Made by a program: the position numbers and the translations under genes. The notes under the pieces were generated by a model. It did not search any database. It was not told the DNA's origin and was given only the letters and a program-made list of their open reading frames with translations. A stretch of 37,418 nt of DNA from Mangrovicoccus sp. (GTDB lineage Bacteria; Pseudomonadota; Alphaproteobacteria; Rhodobacterales; Rhodobacteraceae), in contig JAOXSB010000262.1 of NCBI GenBank assembly GCA_025800345.1, forward strand, positions 1 to 37,418, in the 5' to 3' direction. Shown in pieces: positions 27,021 to 36,358 of the stretch (positions are counted from its first letter, which is position 1; every line of letters starts with the position of its first letter).

Positions 27021-28585
27021 CTGTCCTTTGCGATATCGTCACGCAGTGCTTTGGCCTCGGCGAAGGTCAGGCGCGAACGCTCTGCCGGGCCAGGATTGGT
27101 CTGAGGGTAATCAAGCCGAGAATGGGCGCCGCGGCTTTCTTGGCGCATCAAAGCCGCCGCTGCAATCAAGGTCGCGGTGGCGGTCATATTGGCAAAGCTC
27201 GCATCGCCGCCATGGGCGGCCTCAAGTCGGGCGATCTCGCGCAAAGCTTGGCGCAGCCCTTCGCCATCACGCAGCACCCCCACATGATCGGTCATCACTT
27301 GGCGCAGCGCCGCGATGGCTTCGTCATCTTGGTGCATACAGGCAGGCGCGAAATCCAGGGCCACGGGCGCGCCACCTGCCGGATCCACAGGCAGTTCCGC
27401 ATCTATGTCCATGGCGCAGGATCGGGCAAAAACAAGGGCCTCAAGCAATCCGTTGGAGGCCAGACGATTTGCCCCATGCAGACCGGTCGAGGCGGTCTCG
27501 CCACACACCCAGAGCCCCGCCAAGCTGCTGCGCCCGCGCAGATCCGTGGCCACCCCGCCCATATGATAATGGGCTGCGGCGGCCACCGGGATCGGCTCGG
27601 CTGCGGGGTCAATGCCATTGCGGCGGCAGGCCTCTACCACCGCCGGAAACTGGGTCTCGATCTCTGGGCCGATCGCATCGCGGGTGTCCAAAACCGGGCC
27701 GTTGCCTGCTTGGCTTTGCGCATAGATCGCTCTGGCCACCACATCGCGCGGGGCCAGTTCCCCATCCGGGTGCAGATCCAGCATGAACCGCTCGCCCAAC
27801 CGGTTAAGCAGCACCGCCCCTTCGCCGCGCAAAGCCTCGGTGGCCAGGGGGGCGGGATCTTCGCCCACATTGATTGCCGTGGGGTGAAACTGCACGAATT
27901 CCGTGTCAGCGATCTCGGCCCCGGCCCGCGCCGCCATGCCGATCACCTCGCCGCGCACCCGCGCGGGATTGGTGGTCAGCGCATAAAGCCCGCCAGACCC
28001 GCCGCCCGCCAAAAGCGTGGCTGCCCCGCGCAGCATAATCGGCTGCGAGCCGCCATCAGCAGCAGAGATCACCTCTACCCCCGTGACTTTGCCGCCATCG
28101 CATTCCAAACGCCGCGCCAGCACCCCTTCGAGCACCTGCACCGAGGGGGTTTGCTGCAATTCCGCGATCAAAGCGCGCATGATCTCGGCCCCGGCTTGAT
28201 CACCTTTGACCCGCACCACCCGCGCCGCGCTATGGGCGGCCTCGCGCGAGAGCACATATTCCCCCGCCTCGGTGCGATCAAACCCCGTGCCCAATTCCGT
28301 CAGATCCAGCACATGCTGGCGCGCCGCATGGGTGACATAATCGGCCACTTCGCGCAGCACAGCGCCCGCGCCCGCAGCCTCGGTATCCTGGGCATGGGCT
28401 TCGGGGCTGTCGGAGCGATCCATCGCAGCAGCCACACCGCCCTGCGCCCAAGCAGAGCTTGCCCCAAATCCCAACGGGTCAGGAGAGATCATCACCACCG
28501 GGCGCGGAGCTAATTTCAGCGCTGCATAAATCGCAGCCAAGCCCGCGCCGACAATGACCACCCGATCGGTGGTAAATGCCTGCAT
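27017..28585 (-). CDS. nadB: L-aspartate oxidase
   Basis: 522 residues of the succinate dehydrogenase/fumarate reductase flavoprotein fold. The FAD-binding VVIVGAGLAAIYAAL is at the N-terminus. ASSAWAQGGVAAAM, EFVQFHPTA, and CGETASTGLHGANRLASNGL are typical of NadB. It oxidises aspartate to iminoaspartate, which NadA condenses with dihydroxyacetone phosphate. It begins 8 bp after the nadA stop and ends inside the nadC start, so the three genes form one operon. Confidence 0.97.
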   Translation of the reverse strand: MQAFTTDRVVIVGAGLAAIYAALKLAPRPVVMISPDPLGFGASSAWAQGGVAAAMDRSDSPEAHAQDTEAAGAGAVLREVADYVTHAARQHVLDLTELGTGFDRTEAGEYVLSREAAHSAARVVRVKGDQAGAEIMRALIAELQQTPSVQVLEGVLARRLECDGGKVTGVEVISAADGGSQPIMLRGAATLLAGGGSGGLYALTTNPARVRGEVIGMAARAGAEIADTEFVQFHPTAINVGEDPAPLATEALRGEGAVLLNRLGERFMLDLHPDGELAPRDVVARAIYAQSQAGNGPVLDTRDAIGPEIETQFPAVVEACRRNGIDPAAEPIPVAAAAHYHMGGVATDLRGRSSLAGLWVCGETASTGLHGANRLASNGLLEALVFARSCAMDIDAELPVDPAGGAPVALDFAPACMHQDDEAIAALRQVMTDHVGVLRDGEGLRQALREIARLEAAHGGDASFANMTATATLIAAAALMRQESRGAHSRLDYPQTNPGPAERSRLTFAEAKALRDDIAKDR

Positions 28586-28593
28586 GATGCGTT

Positions 28594-29646
28594 CTAGAGC
28601 CCCAATTTGCGTGACAGATCAATCATCCGCTGCACCGAAAGCCGGGCCTTTTCGGCCACCGCCGCGTCCACCTCGACCTGGCCGGTCATGGTATCCAATG
28701 AATAAAGCACGTTCTCTAACGTGATCTTCTTCATATAGGGGCACATATTGCAGGGGCCGACAAACTCCACCTCGGGCACTTCATCGGAAATATTCGACGC
28801 CATAGAGCATTCGGTGATCAGCAGCGCCTTTTCCGGCTTTTCCTGGGTCACATAATTGATGATGCCGCTGGTGGAGCCTGAAAAATCGGCCTCGGCCACC
28901 ACATCAGGCGGGCATTCAGGATGGGCGATCATCCGGGTGGCCGGGTTCCATTCGCGGAACTCGCGCAGATCCTGGGCGGTGAATTGCTCATGCACGATAC
29001 AAGAGCCTTCCCACCAGACCACGTTTTTCTGAGGCACCTCATTGGCCACATTCTGCGCCAGATACTGATCGGGGGTCATGATCACCGTATGGCTTTCCTG
29101 CGCCGCCACGATCTGGGCCGCATTCGAAGAGGTGCAGCAAATATCCGAGGCCGCTTTCACCTCGGCGGTGGTGTTCACATAAGAGACCACCGGCGCCCCG
29201 GGATATTTCGCCCGCATCTCTTCGATGCCTTTGGCGGTGATGGATTCCGCAAGCGAGCAGCCCGCATCCATATCCGGCATCAACACGGTTTTCTGAGGGC
29301 TGAGGATTTTCGAGGTCTCGGCCATAAAATGCACGCCGCATTGCACGATCACATCCGCCTCGACCTCCGTGGCTTTGATCGCCAATTGCAGACTGTCGCC
29401 CACGAAATCGGAAATCCCGTGATAGATCTGCGGGGTCATGTAGTTATGCCCCAAGATCACCGCATTGCGCTCTTTCTTGAGCGTGTTGATGGCTTTGACA
29501 TAGGGCGCATAGATCGCCCAATCCGCCGGGGTGACCACACGGCTCATCCGGGCGTAAATCTCGCTCATTTCCTCGGCCAATTCCGGCGAGGGAGCGAGAT
29601 CATATTTTTGGTCTAACTTGGCGCGAAGCGTGGTTTGGTCGAGCAC
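28594..29646 (-). CDS. nadA: Quinolinate synthase NadA
   Basis: 350 residues, a three-domain 4Fe-4S enzyme that condenses iminoaspartate with dihydroxyacetone phosphate. The [4Fe-4S] cysteines are in VQCGVHFMAETSKIL, around SDICCTSSNA and in VGPCNMCPYMKKIT. ILGHNYMTPQIY is the first domain motif. The start is GTG 29646, because a TAG lies in frame six codons upstream and no ATG falls between; the Shine-Dalgarno is weak. A 16-bp palindrome lies 33-48 bp upstream. It is the first gene of nadABC. Confidence 0.96.
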   Translation of the reverse strand: MLDQTTLRAKLDQKYDLAPSPELAEEMSEIYARMSRVVTPADWAIYAPYVKAINTLKKERNAVILGHNYMTPQIYHGISDFVGDSLQLAIKATEVEADVIVQCGVHFMAETSKILSPQKTVLMPDMDAGCSLAESITAKGIEEMRAKYPGAPVVSYVNTTAEVKAASDICCTSSNAAQIVAAQESHTVIMTPDQYLAQNVANEVPQKNVVWWEGSCIVHEQFTAQDLREFREWNPATRMIAHPECPPDVVAEADFSGSTSGIINYVTQEKPEKALLITECSMASNISDEVPEVEFVGPCNMCPYMKKITLENVLYSLDTMTGQVEVDAAVAEKARLSVQRMIDLSRKLGL

Positions 29647-29678
29647 GGGCTTGGATCTCTACCTGTTGGGGATCGGCC

Positions 29679-29694
29679 ATCGGGCAAGCCCGAT
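29679..29694. promoter_or_regulatory. Palindrome upstream of nadABC
   Basis: ATCGGGC-AA-GCCCGAT is a perfect 7-bp dyad with a 2-bp centre, 33-48 bp upstream of the nadA start. It is in the place where a repressor of NAD synthesis would bind; as RNA it could make a stable hairpin in the nadA leader. Confidence 0.5.
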
Positions 29695-29815
29695 TTCAGC
29701 CATCATGGGGATCAAATTGCACGGTCAGCGAGGGTTTAAGGGGCTGACAAGGGTCAATTCGCGCCTCCAGCGCGTCATGTTCAAAAACTACAATGAGGGC
29801 ATTTAGTCGTAAAAT

Positions 29816-29824
29816 TGCTATAAT
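29816..29824 (+). promoter_or_regulatory. Extended -10 promoter of the lysR at 29911
   Basis: TG-C-TATAAT is a perfect extended -10 (29816-29824), in an A+T-rich island about 87 bases before the ATG. The -35 position is poor, as is common with an extended -10. Direct copies of AAAATTGCT lie at 29811-29819 and 29874-29882, the first overlapping the -10. Confidence 0.6.
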
Positions 29825-29910
29825 TCCAGAGCTTCTGAGACATTCGCTCGAAATCGCGACGTAAAAACGTTACAAAATTGCTCAGACGCGCGCGGCGCCG
29901 AGGGGCTGAA

Positions 29911-30825
29911 ATGAAACATTTACAAGACTTTGCCTTTATCGAGGCGGTAATTCGCGCAGGGTCCATCCGAAAAGCCGCAGAAGACCTAAATATCACCGCA
30001 TCGGCCCTGAATCGGCGCATCAACCGCTTTGAAGAAGAGTTCGGTTATGAGATTTTCGAGCGTCTGCCCCGAGGCGTGCGCTTGAATCCCGCCGGGGAAT
30101 TGATGTTGCAGCATATTCGCACCCAACGCTCTGATTTCGCGCGGCTACAATCTCAGGTCGCGGATCTGTCCGGGGTGCGCCGAGGCCATGTGTCTATCGC
30201 CTGTTCCCAAGCTTTGCTGCCCTATTTCCTGCCTGAACAGATCGCCCGCTATCGCAATGCGCATCAGGGCGTGACCTTTTCCGTAAATGCCCGCGACCGG
30301 GTCGCCGCAGAGCAAGAACTGTCGAGCTTTTCCTCGGATATCGCGCTGGTGTTCGAGCCGCGCCACTTGGTGGATTTCGAAGTAATCCTATCGGTGCGTC
30401 AGCCGATTTTCGCGATCATGCGCCCAGATCATCCTTTGGCCGCCGCGCCAGAGCTGCGCCTGCGTGATTGTCTTGAATATCCCTATGTGGCCCCCGGCGC
30501 GCAATTTGCCGTGCGGGTCTTGCTGGAAACCGCGGTGAAACGGCGTCAGTTCGAACAATTTACCCCGATCTTGGAATCCGAGAGCTTTGATTTCATGCGC
30601 CATTATGTGCTGGAAGAAAACGCAATCACCTTTCAGTTTCCCATCGGGCTCAATCTCACGGGGAAAATGGGCTATGTGGCGCGGCCCCTGTCGCAGCGCG
30701 ATGTAGAGCCCGGCAATCTGCTGCTTGGACAATTGCGGGGCCGGACCCTGCCTGTGGCCTCGGCCCGATTTGCCCAGCAATTGGCGCAAAACCTGCAAGA
30801 GCAAACCCTCAAAGCGATGCAATAA
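29911..30825 (+). CDS. LysR-family regulator of the Bmp transporter/hydrolase operon
   Basis: 304 residues. The HTH FAFIEAVIRAGSIRKAAEDL and TASALNRRINRFEEEFG differs from the common LysR consensus (SALNRRI in place of SAVSRRI) but keeps the fold. The effector domain begins near residue 90 (GVRRGHVSIACSQALLPYFL). ATG 29911 is chosen because GAGGGG stands about seven bases upstream; the frame also has an earlier start at 29878 without one. It lies 127 bp upstream of the seven-gene operon in the same orientation, with a LysR-type dyad in the gap, so it is the likely regulator. The ligand is presumably the imported compound or its product. Confidence 0.92.
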   Translation: MKHLQDFAFIEAVIRAGSIRKAAEDLNITASALNRRINRFEEEFGYEIFERLPRGVRLNPAGELMLQHIRTQRSDFARLQSQVADLSGVRRGHVSIACSQALLPYFLPEQIARYRNAHQGVTFSVNARDRVAAEQELSSFSSDIALVFEPRHLVDFEVILSVRQPIFAIMRPDHPLAAAPELRLRDCLEYPYVAPGAQFAVRVLLETAVKRRQFEQFTPILESESFDFMRHYVLEENAITFQFPIGLNLTGKMGYVARPLSQRDVEPGNLLLGQLRGRTLPVASARFAQQLAQNLQEQTLKAMQ

Positions 30826-30844
30826 TTGCACCGCTCTTGCCTAA

Positions 30845-30901
30845 ATCTAGCAGAAGACAGAACCGCTAATCAGATCTAGCCTTGCCCTAGATCGATATTA
30901 T
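30845..30901 (+). promoter_or_regulatory. LysR-type operator and promoter of the transporter/hydrolase operon
   Basis: ATCTAG-N7-CTAGAT (30874-30892) is a perfect dyad fitting the T-N11-A rule of LysR regulators. A further ATCTAG half-site lies 29 bp upstream (30845-30850). TATTAT (30896-30901) may be the -10; the -35 position falls inside the dyad and is non-consensus, as in activator-dependent promoters. The GTG start follows at 30953. Confidence 0.65.
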
Positions 30902-30952
30902 CACCGCCTGCCAAAGCCATTCTCGCAGGCGCGCCAAGATAGGAGCCTTCTT

Positions 30953-32080
30953 GTGAAACCCACCCATTCGCTGACACGCCGTCATTTCCTCAACCGCATG
31001 GCGGCCTTTGGGGGCACGGCGCTGGCCTCGACGCTTTTGCCCCATGCCGCCAAAGCTGGCGGGGATTTGACCGTAGGCTTTATCTATGTGGGGCCCAAGG
31101 ATGATTTCGGCTATAACCAAGCCCATGCAGAAGGCGCTGCGGCGGTCAAAGCCATGGCCGGGGTCAAGGTGATCGAAGAGGAAAATGTTGCAGAGACCGT
31201 GGATGTGCAAAACACCATGGAATCGATGATCAATTTCGATGGGGCCTCGCTGCTATTCCCCACCTCCTTTGGCTATTTCGACCCGCATATTCTAGAAGTG
31301 GCCCCGAAATACCCCGATGTGCGGTTTCAACATGCGGCCGGGCTGTGGTCTGCAGATCTGCACCCGATGAATGTGGGCTCTTATTTCGGCTATATCGGCA
31401 TGGGGCAGTATCTCAATGGCATCACCGCCGGACATGCGAGCAAGACCAAGAAAATCGGCTTTGTCGCGGCCAAGCCCATTCCCCAAGTGCTGCTGAACAT
31501 CAATTCCTTCTTGCTGGGCGCGCGCTCCGTAGATCCCGAGATCACCTGCCAAGTGATTTTCACTGGGGAATGGTCTTTGGCGGTGAAAGAGGCCGAAGCC
31601 ACCAATGCTCTGGCCGATCAGGGCTGTGATGTGATCACCTGCCATGTGGATGGCCCGAAAGTGGTGATGGAAACTGCGGCTGGGCGCGGGGCCTATATTT
31701 GCGGCTATCACGCCAATCAATCACCCCTGGCCCCGGAAAAATACCTCACCGGCGCGGAATGGAATTGGGCCGGGGTCTATACGGGCATGGTGCAAACCGT
31801 GCTGGATGGCGGCAGCATCGATAATTTCGTGCGCGGCGGGCTGGCCGATGGGTTTATCAAAATGTCGCCCCTGGGCCCGGCCGTATCCGACGCGGCGCGC
31901 AATCAATTCGAGGCCACGAAAGCAGAGATCATGAAAGGCGGCTTTGCCGCGATCAAAGGCCCGCTCAAAGACAATGCTGGCAATGTGATTGCCGCCGAAG
32001 GCGAGGCTTTTGTGGAAAGCGATATCGCGCTGGAGAGCATGAGCTATCTGGTCGAAGGTGTCATCGGTTCAACCAGCTAA
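30953..32080 (+). CDS. Bmp-family ABC transporter substrate-binding protein
   Basis: 375 residues, start GTG 30953 with AGGAG seven bases upstream. A Tat-like signal TRRHFLNRMAAFGGTALAS ends near AAKA-GGD. The mature part follows the Bmp/PnrA pattern: LTVGFIYVGPKDDFGYNQAH, then VDVQNTMESMINFDGASLLF, PDVRFQHAAGLW and IGFVAAKPIPQVLLNINSF. Bmp proteins bind nucleosides, purines and other small amides and ureides; the group linked to isochorismatase-fold hydrolases has not been matched to a ligand that I know. It is the first gene of the operon, followed by two permeases. Confidence 0.93.
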   Translation: MKPTHSLTRRHFLNRMAAFGGTALASTLLPHAAKAGGDLTVGFIYVGPKDDFGYNQAHAEGAAAVKAMAGVKVIEEENVAETVDVQNTMESMINFDGASLLFPTSFGYFDPHILEVAPKYPDVRFQHAAGLWSADLHPMNVGSYFGYIGMGQYLNGITAGHASKTKKIGFVAAKPIPQVLLNINSFLLGARSVDPEITCQVIFTGEWSLAVKEAEATNALADQGCDVITCHVDGPKVVMETAAGRGAYICGYHANQSPLAPEKYLTGAEWNWAGVYTGMVQTVLDGGSIDNFVRGGLADGFIKMSPLGPAVSDAARNQFEATKAEIMKGGFAAIKGPLKDNAGNVIAAEGEAFVESDIALESMSYLVEGVIGSTS

Positions 32081-32099
32081 GACAAGACCGGTGATTGCG

Positions 32100-33194
32100 A
32101 TGACGACAGCCTCTGGGCAAAAGGGGGGGCAGTTTCTGGCGCAAGGGCTGCCGCGCTTAGAAGCTGTCGTCATTCCCATCGGCGCGCTGCTGACAGGCGC
32201 GCTGATCTTTTCAGGCTTTTTGCTCGCCTTGGGCAAATCCCCCGCAGAGTTTTTCGCGCTGATCTACAAGGCTGGGTTCAGTTCACCCTTTTCCTGGCAA
32301 AACACCCTCTCGCGGGTGGCCCCGCTGCTTTTTGCCGGGCTTTGCGTGGCCCTGCCCGCGCGTTTGGGCCTGGTGGTCATCGGCGGCGAAGGCGCCATCG
32401 TGCTTGGCGGTTTGATGGCCGCGATCACCGCTGGGCTGATGCTTGGCACGCCCTCTTGGTTGGGTCTGCCGCTCATGGCACTGGCCGGGGCAGCCATGGG
32501 CGGGCTTTGGATCGCCGCAATCGGTTGGCTGCGCATCAAGCGCGGCGTCAATGAAACCATTGCCTCGCTGCTTATGGCCTATATCGCCATCGCCGTGATG
32601 AACCATCTGGTGGAAGGCCCGTTTCGCGACCCGGCCAGTTTGAACAAACCCTCCACCGCCCCCCTGCCCGAGGCGCTGCGTGTGGGCGATATGCCCATCG
32701 GCATTGATGTGCATTGGGGCTTTGCCTTTGGGGTTCTGGCCTGTGTGCTGAGCTGGCTATTGATCGACCGCAGCACCATCGGCTTTGCCGCCCGCATCGC
32801 CGGAGACAACATCCGCGCCGCCCAGGTCCAAGGTCTGCCCGTGGGCAAGCTGATCTTGGGCTTTACCGCTTTGGGCGGGGCCTGTGCCGGGCTGGCAGGG
32901 TTTTTCGAGGTGACCGCGATCCATGGGGCCGCCAATGCCTCCTTGGTGGCGGGCTATGGCTATACCGGCATTCTGGTGGCCTTTCTGGCCCGCCATAACC
33001 CTTTGGCAATCATCCCTGTGGCCACGCTTTTGGCCGGGATCGAAGCTTCATCAGGCCTGATCCAGCGACGTATGGATCTGCCCGATGCCACGATTTTGGT
33101 GTTTGAAGGCATCGTCTTTGTGGTGCTGCTTCTTAGCGAGACCCTTTACGGGAAAATCCCCCTCTTCAAACACGGGTTCTGGAGCAAGCCATGA
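32100..33194 (+). CDS. ABC transporter permease (Bmp-associated), subunit 1
   Basis: 364 residues, about ten hydrophobic segments. Domains match the BPD_transp_2 fold of the nucleoside/sugar (CUT2-like) importers: SRVAPLLFAGLCVALPARLG, GEGAIVLGGLMAA, RIKRGVNETIASLLMAYIA, and AGDNIRAAQVQGLPVGK in the cytoplasmic loop that contacts the ATPase. ATG 32100 is chosen because GGTGAT stands upstream; upstream GTGs at 32058 and 32091 would overlap or lie closer to the preceding stop. It overlaps the next gene by 4 bp (ATGA). Confidence 0.92.
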   Translation: MTTASGQKGGQFLAQGLPRLEAVVIPIGALLTGALIFSGFLLALGKSPAEFFALIYKAGFSSPFSWQNTLSRVAPLLFAGLCVALPARLGLVVIGGEGAIVLGGLMAAITAGLMLGTPSWLGLPLMALAGAAMGGLWIAAIGWLRIKRGVNETIASLLMAYIAIAVMNHLVEGPFRDPASLNKPSTAPLPEALRVGDMPIGIDVHWGFAFGVLACVLSWLLIDRSTIGFAARIAGDNIRAAQVQGLPVGKLILGFTALGGACAGLAGFFEVTAIHGAANASLVAGYGYTGILVAFLARHNPLAIIPVATLLAGIEASSGLIQRRMDLPDATILVFEGIVFVVLLLSETLYGKIPLFKHGFWSKP

Positions 33195-34120
33195 GCAGCA
33201 GTGCCGATATCGGGATCTGGGGCGTGCCCTTGGCCATTTTGGGCGGGGCCATCCGCGTATCCACCCCGTTCTTATTCGTCTCACTGGGCGAATGCCTCAC
33301 CGAACGTTCCGGACGTATCAATCTAGGGCTAGAAGGCACGCTGATCTTTGGCGCAATGGCCGGCTATGCCATCGCCTATGAAAGCGGCTCGGCCTGGTTT
33401 GGGGTCTTGGCCGCCGCCCTGGCCGGAGCGCTGTTTGGGCTGTTTCACGGCTGGATCTGCCGGTTCAAAGGGGTCAATGACATCGCCATTGGCATCGCAA
33501 TGATGCTGCTGGGCATGGGGTTGGCGTTCTTCTTTGGCAAACCCTATATCCAGCCCGTGGCCCCGGATCTGCCTGCGATTTCCTTTGGCTGGTGGTCCGA
33601 GAACCCGCAATTGCGCGCAGCATTGCAAATCAATGCGCTGTTCTTGCTGGGTGTGGGGCTGGCGATCTTTTTGCATTGGATGTTTCGCGCCACCCGTATC
33701 GGCCTGACCATCCGCGTGGTGGGCGATAGCACTGATGCCGCCCGCGCCATCGGGCTGAACCCCAATCGCGTGCGCTTGCTCAGCACTGCGGCGGGCGGGG
33801 CCTTGGCCGGGATCGGCGGGGCTTATCTGTCGCTTTACTACCCTGGCAGCTGGAATGAAGGCATCAGTTCCGGCCAGGGCCTGATGGCTGTGGCCTTAGT
33901 GATCTTTGCCCGCTGGAACCCAATCTATTGCCTTTGGGCCGCGCTGCTTTTCGGCGGCGCAGGCGCCCTTGGCCCGGCTTTGCAATCGGTCGGCGTGACC
34001 AGCGGCTATTATCTGTTTTTCGCAGCCCCTTATGTGCTGACCTTAGGATTGCTGATCCTCGCCTCTTCCCCGGACAAAGCCCTTGAGGGCGCGCCGGGCG
34101 AATTGAGCATCACGAAATAG
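33191..34120 (+). CDS. ABC transporter permease (Bmp-associated), subunit 2
   Basis: 309 residues of the same fold as its neighbour. [20 protein letters not shown] and [20 protein letters not shown] are the motifs of the second Bmp permease; [20 protein letters not shown] is the ATPase-contact loop. With the previous gene it would make the heterodimeric membrane channel. The next gene begins 10 bp further on. Confidence 0.92.
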   Translation: MSSSADIGIWGVPLAILGGAIRVSTPFLFVSLGECLTERSGRINLGLEGTLIFGAMAGYAIAYESGSAWFGVLAAALAGALFGLFHGWICRFKGVNDIAIGIAMMLLGMGLAFFFGKPYIQPVAPDLPAISFGWWSENPQLRAALQINALFLLGVGLAIFLHWMFRATRIGLTIRVVGDSTDAARAIGLNPNRVRLLSTAAGGALAGIGGAYLSLYYPGSWNEGISSGQGLMAVALVIFARWNPIYCLWAALLFGGAGALGPALQSVGVTSGYYLFFAAPYVLTLGLLILASSPDKALEGAPGELSITK

Positions 34121-34130
34121 GAGCCAAACC

Positions 34131-34820
34131 ATGTCGCAACCGGCCAGCCATATCACCGCTGATCCCTATCACTGGCCTTATAATGGGGATCTGCGCCCTG
34201 AAAACACCGCGTTGATCGTGATTGATATGCAAACGGATTTTTGCGGCAAAGGCGGCTATGTGGATGCGATGGGCTATGATCTTAGCCTGACCCAAGCGCC
34301 CATCGCCCCGATCAAAGCGCTGCTCAGTTCCATGCGCGACAAGGGCTATCACATCATCCATACCCGCGAAGGCCACCGCCCGGATCTAAGCGATTTGCCC
34401 GCCAATAAACGCTGGCGCTCGCAACAGATCGGCGCGGGGATCGGCGATCCTGGCCCTTGCGGCAAGATCTTGGTACGCGGCGAGCCAGGATGGGACATCA
34501 TCCCCGATCTTGCCCCGCTGGAAGGCGAGCCGATCATCGACAAGCCGGGCAAGGGAAGTTTCTATGCTACGGATCTGGAATTGCTGCTGCGCAGCCGGGG
34601 TATCGACAACCTGATATTGACCGGCATCACCACCGATGTCTGTGTGCACACCACCATGCGCGAAGCCAATGATCGCGGCTTTGAATGCTTGTTGGCCGAG
34701 GATTGCTGCGGCGCCACCGACCGCGGCAATCATGATGCAGCGATCAAGATGGTCAAAATGCAAGGCGGGGTGTTCGGAGCGGTGTCGCGCAGCGCCGATT
34801 TGATCGCGCAATTGCCATGA
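34131..34820 (+). CDS. Probable biuret hydrolase (BiuH-like isochorismatase-family cysteine hydrolase)
   Basis: 229 residues of the isochorismatase fold. The triad is Asp32 (VIDMQTDF), Lys138 ([10 protein letters not shown]) and Cys171 ([11 protein letters not shown]). As I remember the Rhizobium leguminosarum BiuH sequence, this protein aligns to it with a constant offset of four and almost no gaps, including DPYxWPYNG, [15 protein letters not shown], [15 protein letters not shown] and [11 protein letters not shown] with the substrate-contacting glutamine (here Gln211). BiuH splits biuret to allophanate and ammonia. The alternative is another ureide or carbamoyl amidase (RutB- or TrtA-like). 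AGGAGCC precedes the ATG. It lies between the permease and ATPase genes, with a 4-bp overlap into the latter, so import and hydrolysis are translated together. Confidence 0.8.
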   Translation: MSQPASHITADPYHWPYNGDLRPENTALIVIDMQTDFCGKGGYVDAMGYDLSLTQAPIAPIKALLSSMRDKGYHIIHTREGHRPDLSDLPANKRWRSQQIGAGIGDPGPCGKILVRGEPGWDIIPDLAPLEGEPIIDKPGKGSFYATDLELLLRSRGIDNLILTGITTDVCVHTTMREANDRGFECLLAEDCCGATDRGNHDAAIKMVKMQGGVFGAVSRSADLIAQLP

Positions 34821-36358
34821 GCGCGGCCCCTTCCGTTCTTGCCCCTCCGAAGGCCGCGATCGGCATCGAGGCCGTGGGTATGAGCATGCGCTTTGGCGAT
34901 TTCACCGCGCTGGATCATGTGACGCTGAAAATCCGTCCCGGCAGCTTTCATGCGCTGCTGGGCGAGAACGGGGCGGGCAAATCCACCTTGGTCAAATGCA
35001 TGATGGGGTTTTACCACGCCAGCGATGGCGGTTTGCTAATCGATGGGCGCGAAGCGCTGATCCGCGACCCGGTAGATGCCCAACGTTTGGGCCTTGGGAT
35101 GGTCTATCAGCATTTCACCTTAGTGCCCTCGCTCACCGGGGCGGAAAATCTGTTGATCAGCCGCGCTGACGCGCCCGCGGTGATCTCGTGGCGCAAAGAA
35201 CGCGCCGCGCTTGAGGCATTTCTAAGAAAAATGCCCTTCAGCGCGCCTTTGGACCGGCCTGTAAGCCGTCTTTCCGCCGGGGAAAAGCAAAAGCTAGAGA
35301 TCCTTAAACAGCTTTATCTGGGCAGCCGGTTTTTGATCTTGGACGAGCCCACATCGGTGCTCACCCCTGGTGAGGCTGATGAGGTGCTGGGCCATGTGCG
35401 CGCGCTCTGCCAAGCGGGCGAAATCTCCGTGCTGATGATCACTCATAAATTTCGCGAGGTCAGCCAATTTGCCGATGATGTTTCAGTGCTGCGCAAAGGC
35501 AAGCTGACCGGTTCGGGCCCGGCGGCGGATCTCAGCCACGCGGATATGGCGCAAATGATGATGGGCGCGCAGTTGCCCCCGAGTGAGACCGCCCGCACCG
35601 CCCATAACGGGGATGTGGTGCTGTCCCTGCGCGCGGCCAAGGCCCCTGATCGCAGCGGGCTGGGCCAGATCGAGATCGCCCAACTTGATCTGCGCGCGGG
35701 CGAGATTTTGGGCATTGCCGGCGTGTCTGGCAATGGCCAGACCGAGCTGATGGACATGCTCACGGGCCAGCGCAAATTGAACGCAGGCCAGATCCAGGTC
35801 CATGGGCGCGACTATGGGGCGACGCGGCGCGAGGCCCGGGCTTTGAAAATCCGCGCCTTGCCCGAAGAGCCGCTGCAAAACGCCTGCGCGCCGCGTATGA
35901 GCGTGGCGGAAAACCTGGCCTTTCGCGATTTCGACCAAATCCCTGATGGCCGCCCGCGTTTGTGGAAAAACAGCCGCGAGATGGCCCGCCGGGCGGTGGA
36001 ATTGATCAGCGCCTATCAGATCAAAACCACCTCACCCCATAGCCCTATCGCGGCCCTGTCTGGGGGCAATGTGCAGCGCGCCGCCCTGGCCCGCGAGCTC
36101 TCCGGTGATGTGGATCTACTGCTCATCGCCAATCCTTGTTTCGGGCTGGATTTCGCCGCCGTGGCGGCGATCCGCGCCCGGCTGCTGGCCGCGCGCAATG
36201 AGGGGGTGGCGATATTGCTGATCAGTGAAGATCTGGATGAAATTTTGGAACTGGCCGACCGGATTTTGGTGATGAGCGAGGGAAAAATCGCCTTTGAAAC
36301 CAGTGCAGAGAATGCGGATACCGCCGAGATCGGCGCTTATATGGCAGGGCATGCGTGA
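34817..36358 (+). CDS. ABC transporter ATP-binding protein with two NBDs (Bmp-associated)
   Basis: 513 residues with two nucleotide-binding domains. NBD1 is complete: Walker [12 protein letters not shown] (about 47), Q-loop [11 protein letters not shown], signature [11 protein letters not shown] and Walker [13 protein letters not shown]2 (from about 270) has Walker [10 protein letters not shown] without the canonical lysine and [11 protein letters not shown], but its Walker B region reads [11 protein letters not shown] with no catalytic glutamate after the aspartate position, so only one site can hydrolyse ATP efficiently. That asymmetry is usual in this family. The ATG overlaps the preceding stop (ATGA). 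Confidence 0.93.
   Translation: MSAAPSVLAPPKAAIGIEAVGMSMRFGDFTALDHVTLKIRPGSFHALLGENGAGKSTLVKCMMGFYHASDGGLLIDGREALIRDPVDAQRLGLGMVYQHFTLVPSLTGAENLLISRADAPAVISWRKERAALEAFLRKMPFSAPLDRPVSRLSAGEKQKLEILKQLYLGSRFLILDEPTSVLTPGEADEVLGHVRALCQAGEISVLMITHKFREVSQFADDVSVLRKGKLTGSGPAADLSHADMAQMMMGAQLPPSETARTAHNGDVVLSLRAAKAPDRSGLGQIEIAQLDLRAGEILGIAGVSGNGQTELMDMLTGQRKLNAGQIQVHGRDYGATRREARALKIRALPEEPLQNACAPRMSVAENLAFRDFDQIPDGRPRLWKNSREMARRAVELISAYQIKTTSPHSPIAALSGGNVQRAALARELSGDVDLLLIANPCFGLDFAAVAAIRARLLAARNEGVAILLISEDLDEILELADRILVMSEGKIAFETSAENADTAEIGAYMAGHA

Noticed and set aside
27122-28513. Open plus-strand frame of over 460 codons opposite nadB
   Set aside because: Antisense shadow; nadB has all expected motifs and lies in a coupled nad operon on the other strand.
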